Origin: Pseudomonadota bacterium
Lineage (GTDB): Bacteria > Pseudomonadota > Alphaproteobacteria > Rhizobiales > Xanthobacteraceae
Length of the DNA: 18,983 bases
Assembly (NCBI GenBank): GCA_023387555.1
Contig: JAEWHY010000372.1
Span: 1 to 18,983 of the forward strand
Direction: 5' to 3'
The first letter of the stretch is position 1. The number at the start of each line of letters is the position of its first letter. The notes beneath the pieces are model-generated. The model searched no databases, was not told the DNA's origin, and saw nothing but the letters and a program-made list of their open reading frames with translations. Shown here one piece after another: positions 7,987 through 14,876 of this stretch. Made by a program: the position numbers and the translations under genes.

Positions 7987-8643
7987 TCAGGCGGCGACGC
8001 CGGTCCCGATCGGACAGCTCACGCCGGTACCGCCAAGCCCGCAATAGCCGAACGGATTTTTTGCGAGATACTGCTGGTGATAGTCTTCGGCAAAGTAGAA
8101 TTCCGGCGCATCGATGATTTCGGTCGTGATGGCGCCGTAGCGCTTGTCGGCAAGCGCCTTGTCATACATCGCCTTCGACTCTTCGGCTGCGCGGCGCTGC
8201 GCCTCGTCGAACACATAGATCCCCGACCGGTATTGCGTCCCGATATCGTTGCCCTGACGCATCCCCTGGGTCGGGTCGTGGTTTTCCCAGAAGGTCTTGA
8301 GCAGCGTCTCGTAGGAGATCTTCTTCGGGTCGAAGACCACCAGCACCACCTCGTTATGGCCGGTGCGTCCCGAACAGACCTCCTCGTAAGTCGGATTGGG
8401 GGTATGGCCGGCGGCATAGCCGACCGCGGTAGCGATAATGCCGTCGCCCAGCTCCCAGAACTTGCGCTCGGCACCCCAGAAGCAGCCCATCCCGAACAAC
8501 GCCTTCTGCGCGCCCTCGGGATAGGGCCCCTTGAGCGGATTGTGGTTGACGTAATGGGTGGTGGCGGTGGGGATCGGTGACGGCCGGCCGGGCAGCGCCT
8601 CAGCCTGGGTCGGAATGGCCAGAGACTTCTTGAATGAGAACAT
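7987..8643 (-). CDS. msrA: peptide-methionine (S)-S-oxide reductase MsrA
   Basis: A 218-residue protein that reduces methionine-S-sulfoxide in proteins and free methionine, using thioredoxin as the final donor, in the cytoplasm. The catalytic motif GCFWG is at 53-57 (Cys54), and the C-terminal GYCGLGGTGVSCP carries recycling cysteines Cys201 and Cys210, as in the three-cysteine E. coli type. The middle has GYAAGHTPNPTYEEVCSGRTGHNE, a hallmark of the family. The ATG at 8643 has AGGAGA (minus strand, 8651-8656) eight bases before it; the frame stays open upstream to 8697 but without a ribosome site. A TATATT -10-like box lies at 8669-8674 on the minus strand. It is divergent from the glcG-like gene; the region between carries three 20-bp repeats. 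Confidence 0.96.
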   Translation of the reverse strand: MFSFKKSLAIPTQAEALPGRPSPIPTATTHYVNHNPLKGPYPEGAQKALFGMGCFWGAERKFWELGDGIIATAVGYAAGHTPNPTYEEVCSGRTGHNEVVLVVFDPKKISYETLLKTFWENHDPTQGMRQGNDIGTQYRSGIYVFDEAQRRAAEESKAMYDKALADKRYGAITTEIIDAPEFYFAEDYHQQYLAKNPFGYCGLGGTGVSCPIGTGVAA

Positions 8644-8704
8644 ATGCGGGTCTCCTGATCTGGCCCCTAATATAAGCGCTGCGGAGGCCGTCCGCATGGT
8701 CCTT

Positions 8705-8764
8705 CCGGATCACGCCGGCAAATTCCGGATCGCTCCCGGACAATCCGGATTGCGCCCGGACAAT
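8705..8764. repeat. three contiguous 20-bp direct repeats in a divergent promoter region
   Basis: Units at 8705-8724, 8725-8744 and 8745-8764 abut exactly. All start CCGGAT. Units two and three differ at only two of 20 positions and share the end CCCGGACAAT; unit one is more diverged (ends CCGGCAAATT). The 20-bp period is close to two helical turns, which would place the same bases on one face of the DNA. The array lies 61 bp upstream of the msrA start and 92 bp upstream of the glcG-like start. Confidence 0.85.
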
Positions 8765-8845
8765 ATGAGCCAACGGGTCATCTTCCCCTTACCGGAACGA
8801 CACCTTATGCTGGCCGCTCAATTCAGGCCGTGGCCACCGGCATGC

Positions 8846-8851
8846 AAGAGG
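8846..8851 (+). promoter_or_regulatory. Shine-Dalgarno site for the glcG-like gene
   Basis: AAGAGG lies five bases before the ATG at 8857, favouring it over the ATG at 8842 and GTG at 8830 in the same frame. Confidence 0.6.
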
Positions 8852-8856
8852 CACTC

Positions 8857-9357
8857 ATGAGGTTCTCGACAATCGCTCTCGCGCTCGCTGCGTTTCTGTT
8901 CGCGGGCCCGTTGGCGGCACAAACTCCCGGCACGCCCCCGCCCTATGGCCCCCCGATCACGCTGGAAGTGGCGAAGAAAGTCATCGCCGCCGCGGAGGCC
9001 GAGGCGGCCCGCAACAATTGGCAGGTGGCGATCGCCGTGATCGACAGTGGCGGCCACCTCGTGATGATGCTCAAGCTCGACAACACCCAGTTGGTCTCGA
9101 TCCGCGTAGCCGAGGCCAAGGCGAAGTCCGCCCTTGGCTTCCGTCTTCCGACCAAGCTGCTGGAGGATGCGGTCGCAGCGGGCGGCGCCGGCTCACGCCT
9201 GCTTGCGGTGCCGGACATCGCCCCGTTCGAGGGCGGCTTCCCGATCATCGAGGACGGCAAGGTGATCGGCGCGATCGGGGTCGCCGGCGTGCTGTCGGCG
9301 CAAGACGCCCAGATCGCGAAGGCGGGCCTGGCCGCGATAGGCAATCCGAGCCGCTAA
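8857..9357 (+). CDS. secreted GlcG/HbpS family protein (putative heme-binding)
   Basis: A 166-residue protein with a signal peptide (1-21, cleavage near PLAA before QTPG) and a single GlcG/HbpS domain (about 33-162). Typical segments are VAIAVIDSGGHLVMMLKLDNTQ (about 57-78), AEAKAKSALGF (85-95) and GGFPIIEDGKVIGAIGVAG (about 116-134). HbpS of Streptomyces binds heme and acts in redox sensing, but most proteobacterial homologues have no tested role, so heme binding is only a family-level expectation. Its export and its divergent position beside msrA would fit a redox-stress theme (inference). It converges on the small membrane protein gene, with only 26 bp between stop codons and no terminator visible. 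Confidence 0.88.
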   Translation: MRFSTIALALAAFLFAGPLAAQTPGTPPPYGPPITLEVAKKVIAAAEAEAARNNWQVAIAVIDSGGHLVMMLKLDNTQLVSIRVAEAKAKSALGFRLPTKLLEDAVAAGGAGSRLLAVPDIAPFEGGFPIIEDGKVIGAIGVAGVLSAQDAQIAKAGLAAIGNPSR

Positions 9358-9383
9358 TTCAAGGACCGGCCCGGCGGCGGATA

Positions 9384-9701
9384 TCAGCGCGCATAGCCGA
9401 TCAGCGGCTTGCGCTTGCGGCCCAGCAGGATCAGCACGACGCCGATGAGGCCGAAAATCAGCCAGCCCGGCTGATCCAGCACGGTGGTGATGACCGGGTT
9501 CCAGGCTGCCGCCGGGAGCTTCTCCTGCACCGCGACCTGCGCCGATTGCAGGCTCGCGGCATGGATGTCGGTCCAGAGCTGGCCGAGCTTGTACATATAG
9601 ATCCGGCTGTCGGCGATCGACTTCGCGCCGTCATAGACCAGAAGAATGAAAGCACCGGCGAGGAAGAGAACGCCGATCAGTCGCAGCAAAGCGCGGAACA
9701 T
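9384..9701 (-). CDS. small membrane protein with two transmembrane helices
   Basis: A 105-residue protein starting MFRALLRLIGVLFLAGAFILLVYDG, with a first transmembrane helix at about 5-24 and a second at about 79-94 (GWLIFGLIGVVLILLG), followed by the positively charged GRKRK end. The 50-residue loop between the helices (KSIADSRIYMYKLGQLWTDIHAASLQSAQ...) would then be periplasmic by the positive-inside rule. I do not recognise a characterised family. The frame is open upstream to 9938, but the ATG at 9701 starts the first helix; no strong ribosome site precedes it. It is divergent from the malic enzyme gene, with 193 bp between the starts. Confidence 0.78.
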   Translation of the reverse strand: MFRALLRLIGVLFLAGAFILLVYDGAKSIADSRIYMYKLGQLWTDIHAASLQSAQVAVQEKLPAAAWNPVITTVLDQPGWLIFGLIGVVLILLGRKRKPLIGYAR

Positions 9702-9811
9702 GTTGGGGGTCCCAGACTCCGATGAAGGGTCGGCGCGGACAGTCCAGTCGATAGCGTCCCGCGCCCTCCGGTTCAACCGGAATGGTCGGCAAATGCGCGT
9801 CAGGTTCATCC

Positions 9812-9840
9812 TTGAGGATAAGGGCAGGGTTCCGCTAGGG
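9812..9840 (+). promoter_or_regulatory. candidate sigma70-like promoter for the malic enzyme gene
   Basis: TTGAGG (9812-9817) and CTAGGG (9835-9840) are separated by 17 bases, 55 bases before the start codon. The -35 is good and the -10 weak. A small stem-loop (TGGGCG at 9851-9856 with CGCCCA at 9859-9864) follows in the predicted leader. Confidence 0.35.
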
Positions 9841-9894
9841 TCCGGACAAATGGGCGTTCGCCCAAAAATTGAAAATTGAGTCTGGGGAGTTGCA

Positions 9895-12177
9895 ATGCCC
9901 GCCACGCCTCCGGGCCGCTCCAAGCGGCCCCATTTCACCGATCAGGAAGCCCTGCTGTTCCATTCAGAGGGCCGCCCCGGAAAGCTCGAAGTCGTCGCCA
10001 CCAAGCCGATGGCAACCCAGCGCGACCTCTCGCTTGCCTATTCGCCAGGCGTCGCCATTCCGGTGCTCGCCATCGCCGAGGATGAAAGCCGCGCCTTCGA
10101 CTATACGACCAAGGGCAATTTCGTTGCGGTGATCACCAACGGCACCGCAATTCTCGGCCTCGGCAATCGCGGCGCGCTGGCTGCAAAGCCGGTGATGGAA
10201 GGCAAGGCGGTGCTGTTCAAGCGCTTTGCCGATGTCGATTCCATCGACCTGGAAGTCTCGACCGAGGATCCGGACGAATTCATCAACTGCGTGAAGCTGC
10301 TGGGCAAGGGCTGGGGCGGCATCAATCTCGAGGACATCAAAGCGCCGGAATGCTTCATCATCGAGCACCGTCTGCGCGAATTGCTCGATATCCCGGTATT
10401 CCACGACGACCAGCATGGCACCGCCATCATCGCCGCCGCCGGGCTTCTCAACGCACTGTCACTGACCGGACGCGATGTGAAGACGACCAGGCTCGTCTGC
10501 AACGGCGCCGGTGCCGCGGGCATTGCCTGCCTCGAGTTGCTGGAGGCGATCGGTTTCCCGAAAGAACATCTGATCCTGTGCGACACCAAGGGCGTCATCT
10601 ACCAGGGCCGCACCGAGGGCATGAACCAGTGGAAGTCGGCGCATGCGGTCAAGACCGATGCGCGCACGCTGGCCGACGCTCTGGTCGGCGCCGATGTGTT
10701 CTTCGGCCTGTCGGCCAAGGGCGCGGTCACCAAGGACATGGTGAAGTCGATGGCCGACAAGCCGATCATCTTCGCCATGGCCAATCCGGACCCCGAGATC
10801 ACTGCAGAAGAAGTCGCCGAGGTGCGCGACGACGCCATCATGGCGACCGGGCGCTCCGACTATCCGAACCAGATCAACAATGTGCTCGGATTTCCGTATA
10901 TTTTCCGTGGTGCGCTGGATGTTCGCGCCACCTCCATCAACATGGACATGAAGATTGCGGCCGCTCATGCGCTGGCGCAACTCGCCCGCGAGGACGTCCC
11001 GGACGACGTTGCGGCGGCGTATGGTTCGCGCCCCAAATTCGGGCCCGACTACATCATCCCGGTGCCCTTCGATCCTCGGCTGATCTCGTTCGTGCCGCCG
11101 GCCGTTGCGAAAGCGGCGATGGATACCGGCGTCGCACGCAAGCCGATCGTGGACATGGACGCGTACCGGCAGCAATTGCGTACGCGCCGCGATCCGGTCG
11201 CGGGCGTGCTGCAGCGGGTCTATGAGCGGCTGCGCCGTTCGCCCAAGCGCGTCGCCTTCGCCGAGGGCGAGGAAGAGCAGGTGATCCGCGCCGCTGCGAG
11301 CTTCGTCCATCAGGGGCTCGGCACCGCGCTCCTGGTTGGGCGGGAGGATCGCGTACGCGCCGCGGCTAGCGAACTTGGCGTCGAACTTGGCGACAACATC
11401 CAGATCGTCAACGCCGCGCTCTCCCGGCGCAACTCCGACTATGCGAGCTATCTCTACGAACGCCTGCAGCGGAAGGGCTATCTGGTCCGCGACTGCCAGC
11501 GTCTGGTGAATACTGATCGCAATCATTTCGCCGCCTGCATGGTGGCGCTCGGCGATGCGGATGCAATGGTGACTGGCGTCACCCGCAATTTCTCCGTCGC
11601 GCTGGAGGATGTTCGGCGTTGCATCGATCCAAAGCCGGGCCATCGCGTCATCGGTGTTTCGCTCGTCCTGGCGCCGCGCGGCCGCACCGTGATCGTCGCC
11701 GATACGGCCGTCACCGAAATGCCGAACGCCCAGGAGCTGGCCGAAATAGCGATCGAAGTTGCCGGCGTGGCGCGACGGCTCGGCTATGAGCCGCGTCTCG
11801 CCTTGCTGGCCTTCTCGACATTCGGCCACCCGCCTGGCGAGCGCGCCGCGCATGTTCAGGAAGCCGTGCGCATCCTCGATCAGCGCCGCGTCGATTTCGA
11901 GTATGACGGCGAGATGGCCGCAGACGTGGCGATGAACCCGGAATTGCAGACCGCCTATCCATTCTGCCGCCTGACCGGCCCTGCCAACGTGCTGGTGATG
12001 CCCGCCTTCCACTCGGCCTCGATCTCGACCAAGCTCCTGCAGGAGCTTGGCGGCTCGACCGTGATCGGGCCGATCCTCGTCGGGCTCGATCGGCCGGTCC
12101 AGATCGTCCAGCTCGGAGCCAAGGATACCAACCTCGTCAATATGGCGGCGCTGGCGGCTTATAACGTCAGCGGCTGA
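9895..12177 (+). CDS. maeB: malic enzyme fused to a phosphotransacetylase-like domain
   Basis: A 760-residue cytoplasmic enzyme that decarboxylates malate to pyruvate with NAD(P)+ and a divalent metal. The malic N-terminal domain (about 18-160) has Tyr49 in SLAYSPGVA, Lys104 in KPVMEGKAVLFK and the metal ligands Glu146-Asp147 in NLEDIKAPECF; HDDQHGT follows at 170-176. The NAD(P)-binding domain (about 165-420) has GAGAAG at 204-209. The C-terminal part (about 425-755) is a phosphotransacetylase-like domain, which in this family does not transfer acetyl groups but is thought to bind acetyl-CoA as an allosteric effector. Length matches MaeB/Tme/Dme proteins. Rhizobia have NAD-type (Dme) and NADP-type (Tme) forms, and cofactor preference cannot be decided here. 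GGGGAG (9884-9889) precedes the ATG. Confidence 0.95.
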   Translation: MPATPPGRSKRPHFTDQEALLFHSEGRPGKLEVVATKPMATQRDLSLAYSPGVAIPVLAIAEDESRAFDYTTKGNFVAVITNGTAILGLGNRGALAAKPVMEGKAVLFKRFADVDSIDLEVSTEDPDEFINCVKLLGKGWGGINLEDIKAPECFIIEHRLRELLDIPVFHDDQHGTAIIAAAGLLNALSLTGRDVKTTRLVCNGAGAAGIACLELLEAIGFPKEHLILCDTKGVIYQGRTEGMNQWKSAHAVKTDARTLADALVGADVFFGLSAKGAVTKDMVKSMADKPIIFAMANPDPEITAEEVAEVRDDAIMATGRSDYPNQINNVLGFPYIFRGALDVRATSINMDMKIAAAHALAQLAREDVPDDVAAAYGSRPKFGPDYIIPVPFDPRLISFVPPAVAKAAMDTGVARKPIVDMDAYRQQLRTRRDPVAGVLQRVYERLRRSPKRVAFAEGEEEQVIRAAASFVHQGLGTALLVGREDRVRAAASELGVELGDNIQIVNAALSRRNSDYASYLYERLQRKGYLVRDCQRLVNTDRNHFAACMVALGDADAMVTGVTRNFSVALEDVRRCIDPKPGHRVIGVSLVLAPRGRTVIVADTAVTEMPNAQELAEIAIEVAGVARRLGYEPRLALLAFSTFGHPPGERAAHVQEAVRILDQRRVDFEYDGEMAADVAMNPELQTAYPFCRLTGPANVLVMPAFHSASISTKLLQELGGSTVIGPILVGLDRPVQIVQLGAKDTNLVNMAALAAYNVSG

Positions 12178-12190
12178 GTTGGAGCGCAGA

Positions 12191-12232
12191 GAGCGAAGTG
12201 AAACGGGGACAGCTCCTGATGTCGCTTCGCTC
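12191..12232. repeat. inverted repeat after the malic enzyme gene
   Basis: GAGCGAAG (12191-12198) pairs with CTTCGCTC (12225-12232), with three further inner pairs including a wobble. It lies between the converging malic enzyme and arr genes. There is no T-tract, so it is at best a weak terminator; it may also slow RNA decay. Confidence 0.5.
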
Positions 12233-12285
12233 AAGGCTATGGCCTCGTGCCCTTGCGGGGCGGAAGCTCGCGCGTCCCGATACTC

Positions 12286-12702
12286 TCAATCGATAATCAT
12301 ATCGCGGCCAGCGGCCTTCAGCGCGGCAAGACCCTCCTTCATCTGCTGCAGTCGTTCGGGGGAGTGACCTTGCCAGTTGGTGACTTCGGCGATGATGCGA
12401 AGCGGATCGCGGGAACGATAGGAAAGCGTCGGATTTCCTGGAAATTTTTTATCGGTCACATTCGGATCGTCGAAGATCGGTCCAGTCGGCTCCACGACGT
12501 AAATCCGCTCACGTCCGCTCCCGGCGGCTAACTCGGCGCCCCAGATCGCCGCATCCAGCGTACCCGTGCAATACACCCACGATAGCGGCCCGGCTTCGGT
12601 AAAGCTGGATTGGTGGCCGACCACGATCACATCTCCGGGTTTCAAATCAGCGCGCGTCCCATGGAAGAATGACTGCGAAAACATGCTGGCCGCAGCTGAC
12701 AT
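12286..12702 (-). CDS. arr: NAD+-rifampin ADP-ribosyltransferase (Arr family)
   Basis: A 138-residue protein matching Arr enzymes along its whole length: FFHGTRADLKPGD (12-24), a Tyr-containing strand (Tyr44), AAIWGAELA (51-59), IYVVEPTGPIFDDPNVTDKKFPGNPT (67-92), SYRSRDPLRI (94-103). Arr transfers ADP-ribose from NAD+ to a hydroxyl of rifampin and so inactivates the drug. His14, Tyr44 and Asp79 fit the positions of the residues reported as important in the Mycobacterium smegmatis enzyme, all with the same offset. The ATG at 12702 has GGAG (minus strand, 12712-12715) nine bases before it; an ATG at 12717 would add five residues but has no ribosome site. No integron, transposase or att site is next to it, so it looks chromosomal. 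Confidence 0.92.
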   Translation of the reverse strand: MSAAASMFSQSFFHGTRADLKPGDVIVVGHQSSFTEAGPLSWVYCTGTLDAAIWGAELAAGSGRERIYVVEPTGPIFDDPNVTDKKFPGNPTLSYRSRDPLRIIAEVTNWQGHSPERLQQMKEGLAALKAAGRDMIID

Positions 12703-13059
12703 TGGCGTCCGCTCCATTTGAAAATCAAATCAAGGGCGCCTTCTTGCAGCAAGCACCCCAGATTGCGGCAAGCCCCGGCTTGGGATAGACAATGACAACG
12801 GGATGCGGTGACGCCCGGCCCGCAGCAATCTTGCGCTCGACGCGTTGCCAACACCTTGCTTGGACACAGCAGAACCAGCCGCCGGGATGGGCCGCCAGGG
12901 GACTGACGTCGCCCTCGTTCGCCCGCCAAACCCGCGGATGGTTTCCACGGATCTCCCGTTGATGGTTCCCGCGTCAACTCTTGTTCCGCGATTGGTTTTC
13001 CGCTTCGCGCGCGACGGCCGGCGCGCTAATACAGCAGCCTGATCGCAGGGAGAGACCTC
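12703..13059. other. divergent intergenic region between arr and the DapA-like gene
   Basis: About 340 bp without a convincing gene; short open frames here are shadows. It must hold promoters for both flanking genes, but no good sigma70 pair is seen. An imperfect direct repeat (GATGGTTTCCACG at 12937-12949 and GATGGTTCCCGCG at 12961-12973, 24 bp apart) is the only structure noticed. AGGGAG lies just before the GTG start of the DapA-like gene. Confidence 0.5.
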
Positions 13060-13956
13060 GTGACCGAACGAAGCTTGCGTGGCGTGATCGCCGCCGTCGC
13101 GACCATCATCGATGGAGATGGCGCGCCCGACCATGCGCGTTCCCTCAAGCTGGCCCGGTTCCTGCTCGATAACGGCTGCGACGGTCTCAACGTGCTCGGC
13201 ACCACCGGCGAGGCCACATCCTTCTCGCGCGACGAGCGCATGGGACTGATGAGCGCCTATCGCGAGAACGGCCTGCCGATGCAGCGCCTGATGGTCGGCA
13301 CCGGCGCGGCCGCCGTGTCCGACGTGATCGCGCTGACGCGGCATGCCGCATCGCTCGGCTTCGCCGGCGCGCTTCTGCTGCCGCCGTTCTATTACAAGGG
13401 CGTCCCCGATGACGGTCTCGTCACCTATATCGACGCCATCGTGAAGGCAACGGCAGACCAGCCGATCCCGCTCTATCTGTATCACTTCCCCGCGCAATCC
13501 GGCCTGCCCTGGCATGTGGCACTGATCCGCCGGCTGCTCGAGACCCACCGCGACCGCATCGTCGGACTGAAGGACTCTTCGGGCGATATGGCCTATGCGC
13601 GGGAAGCGGCGCAGATCGAAGCCGGCTTCGACGTGTTTCCGTCGACCGAAGCCGCCCTCCTCGAGGCGCGCACCGGCGTGTTTGCAGGCTGCATTTCCGC
13701 AACCGCGAACTGCAACGCCGACCTGTGTCAGCGCGCCTGGGCGTCGGGCGATGCAGAGGCCTACGAACAGGCGGTCACGATCCGGAACCTGTTCAACGGC
13801 CGGCCGCTGGTCTCCGGGATCAAGACCCTCCTGGCCCATATCCATGGCGATCCGGCGCTGGCGGCCGTCAAACCGCCGCTGGCGGAACCCTCGGCCGCGG
13901 ACCGGACGGCCATCATCGACGGATATGACGCGGTTCGGGCCCGGAAAGTGGCCTGA
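13060..13956 (+). CDS. DapA-superfamily aldolase/lyase (dihydrodipicolinate synthase family)
   Basis: A 298-residue TIM-barrel protein from a GTG start with AGGGAG seven bases upstream. Family residues are present: GTTGEATS (47-54), Tyr141 in LYLYHFP and the Schiff-base Lys171 in IVGLKDSSGD. In true DapA the YNVPxR motif supplies an Arg that holds the carboxylate of aspartate semialdehyde; here the segment reads YHFPAQSG, with Gln146 at that place. It is therefore probably not the lysine-pathway enzyme but a paralogue acting on another keto acid, such as a sugar acid or hydroxyproline-type substrate (inference). It stands alone between arr and rpsT, with no sugar-acid transporter or dehydrogenase beside it that would name the substrate. 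Confidence 0.88.
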   Translation: MTERSLRGVIAAVATIIDGDGAPDHARSLKLARFLLDNGCDGLNVLGTTGEATSFSRDERMGLMSAYRENGLPMQRLMVGTGAAAVSDVIALTRHAASLGFAGALLLPPFYYKGVPDDGLVTYIDAIVKATADQPIPLYLYHFPAQSGLPWHVALIRRLLETHRDRIVGLKDSSGDMAYAREAAQIEAGFDVFPSTEAALLEARTGVFAGCISATANCNADLCQRAWASGDAEAYEQAVTIRNLFNGRPLVSGIKTLLAHIHGDPALAAVKPPLAEPSAADRTAIIDGYDAVRARKVA

Positions 13957-13983
13957 GGGGCCCCTTCCGGCCCGTTTCGTTCG

Positions 13984-14012
13984 TTGACGGGGGCCGGTCC
14001 CGCGACTATAAC
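13984..14012 (+). promoter_or_regulatory. sigma70 promoter of rpsT
   Basis: TTGACG (13984-13989), a 17-base spacer and TATAAC (14007-14012). Both boxes and the spacing are near ideal, which is rare in this GC-rich DNA. Transcription would begin around 14018-14020, about 100 bases before the rpsT start codon. Confidence 0.78.
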
Positions 14013-14023
14013 CCCGGCCAAAC

Positions 14024-14056
14024 GAGGCGGCGGCTCTCCGCCGCCTCTTAGTTTTT
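14024..14056 (+). terminator. terminator-shaped hairpin in the rpsT leader
   Basis: A perfect 10-bp GC-rich stem (GAGGCGGCGG at 14024-14033, complement at 14038-14047), a 4-base loop and a TTAGTTTTT tract. It can end transcripts from the DapA-like gene, but it lies about five bases after the predicted rpsT transcription start, so rpsT mRNA would carry it at its 5' end. Confidence 0.75.
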
Positions 14057-14116
14057 CGAAATCACCCGTTCGCGAGCGCCGAGGCAGGCGCCCGGACATT
14101 TGGTAGAGGGCCCCTC

Positions 14117-14380
14117 ATGGCCAATACGAAATCGGCCAAGAAGAAAACGCGCGTGATCGAGCGCCGCACCAAGATCAACCAGCATCGTCGGTCGATGATG
14201 CGCGGCTTCATCCGCAAGGTCGAAGAGGCGATCACCGGCGGCGATCGCAATGCCGCGCTCGCAGCGCTTCAGGCTGCAGAGCCGCAAATCATGCGCGCGA
14301 GCCAGAAGGGCATCGTTCACAAGAAGACCGCGAGCCGGAAGGTGTCGCGCCTCACCGCCCGCGTCGCCAAGCTGGCGTAA
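14117..14380 (+). CDS. rpsT: 30S ribosomal protein S20
   Basis: An 87-residue basic protein with the typical S20 start MANTKSAKKKTRVIERRTKIN and the ending KKTASRKVSRLTARVAKLA. S20 binds 16S rRNA early in 30S subunit assembly. Length matches the family (about 85-90). AGAGGG lies upstream of the ATG. It has its own promoter (13984-14012) and its own terminator (14421-14446), so it is a monocistronic unit. In many members of this bacterial group rpsT lies directly before dnaA, as here. The neighbour on the other side often is mutM or an enoyl-CoA hydratase gene in related genomes from memory; here it is a DapA-like gene, which may mark a local rearrangement (inference). Confidence 0.98.
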   Translation: MANTKSAKKKTRVIERRTKINQHRRSMMRGFIRKVEEAITGGDRNAALAALQAAEPQIMRASQKGIVHKKTASRKVSRLTARVAKLA

Positions 14381-14420
14381 TCGCGCTCGCGCGCGCGACG
14401 CTTACGAGATCGGTTAATCG

Positions 14421-14446
14421 AAGGCCCGGCAATGCCGGGCCTTTTT
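14421..14446 (+). terminator. rho-independent terminator of rpsT
   Basis: A perfect 10-bp stem (AAGGCCCGGC at 14421-14430, complement at 14434-14443), a 3-base loop and five T at 14442-14446, 40 bases after the stop codon. Confidence 0.92.
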
Positions 14447-14802
14447 GCTTTTCAAAGGCCGCTCAAGACCGCGCCCCCTCGGATCGTCTCATTTTGGCAG
14501 GCCGGTGTCGCCCGCACGTCACACTTGGCCGCACGCCGCAGCGCAAAAGCAACCTCTGCCGGTATTCCACGCTTCGCATTGCTTGAAAATTCGAGCACGA
14601 AAAACGCCGGAAAAATAAAGATTTAGCGCCATAGTACGTTGGGGACTTTGGATTCCGCCCTGGATCGCTGCTGCAGCGCGCTCGGACGCAAAAATTGAAT
14701 CTGCCCTCTGACTCCGAAAAGCATGCGGTGATTCAAGACGTTGGCGTGACAAAGATGCAAAATCGCCAGTCTTTTCGGGCTCTTTTGGATGTGCGGCGAC
14801 AG

Positions 14803-14839
14803 CGCGCGCGACAAACTCGTTGCAGTTTGAGGGCGCGCG
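14803..14839. repeat. long hairpin with two stems
   Basis: CGCGCGC (14803-14809) pairs with GCGCGCG (14833-14839); after a small internal loop CAAACT (14812-14817) pairs with AGTTTG (14824-14829) around a 6-base loop. It is the most stable-looking structure in the rpsT-dnaA gap. Confidence 0.6.
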
Positions 14840-14854
14840 TGTATCTTCAAAACA

Positions 14855-14876
14855 CCGCCGCACACTGCTGCGGCGG
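14855..14876. repeat. 8-bp perfect hairpin
   Basis: CCGCCGCA (14855-14862) pairs with TGCGGCGG (14869-14876) around six bases. On the minus strand it is followed by a short T-rich run (GTTTTGA), so it could be a minus-strand terminator. Confidence 0.5.

Noticed and set aside
10459..12234. A 591-codon minus-strand frame opposite the malic enzyme gene
   Set aside because: It has the composition of a high-GC shadow frame (His/Asp/Arg-rich, no domain), while the plus strand encodes a complete known enzyme.
14555..14570. TATTCCACG as a possible DnaA box
   Set aside because: It departs from TTATCCACA at more than one conserved position and stands alone, so it is not evidence of an origin.
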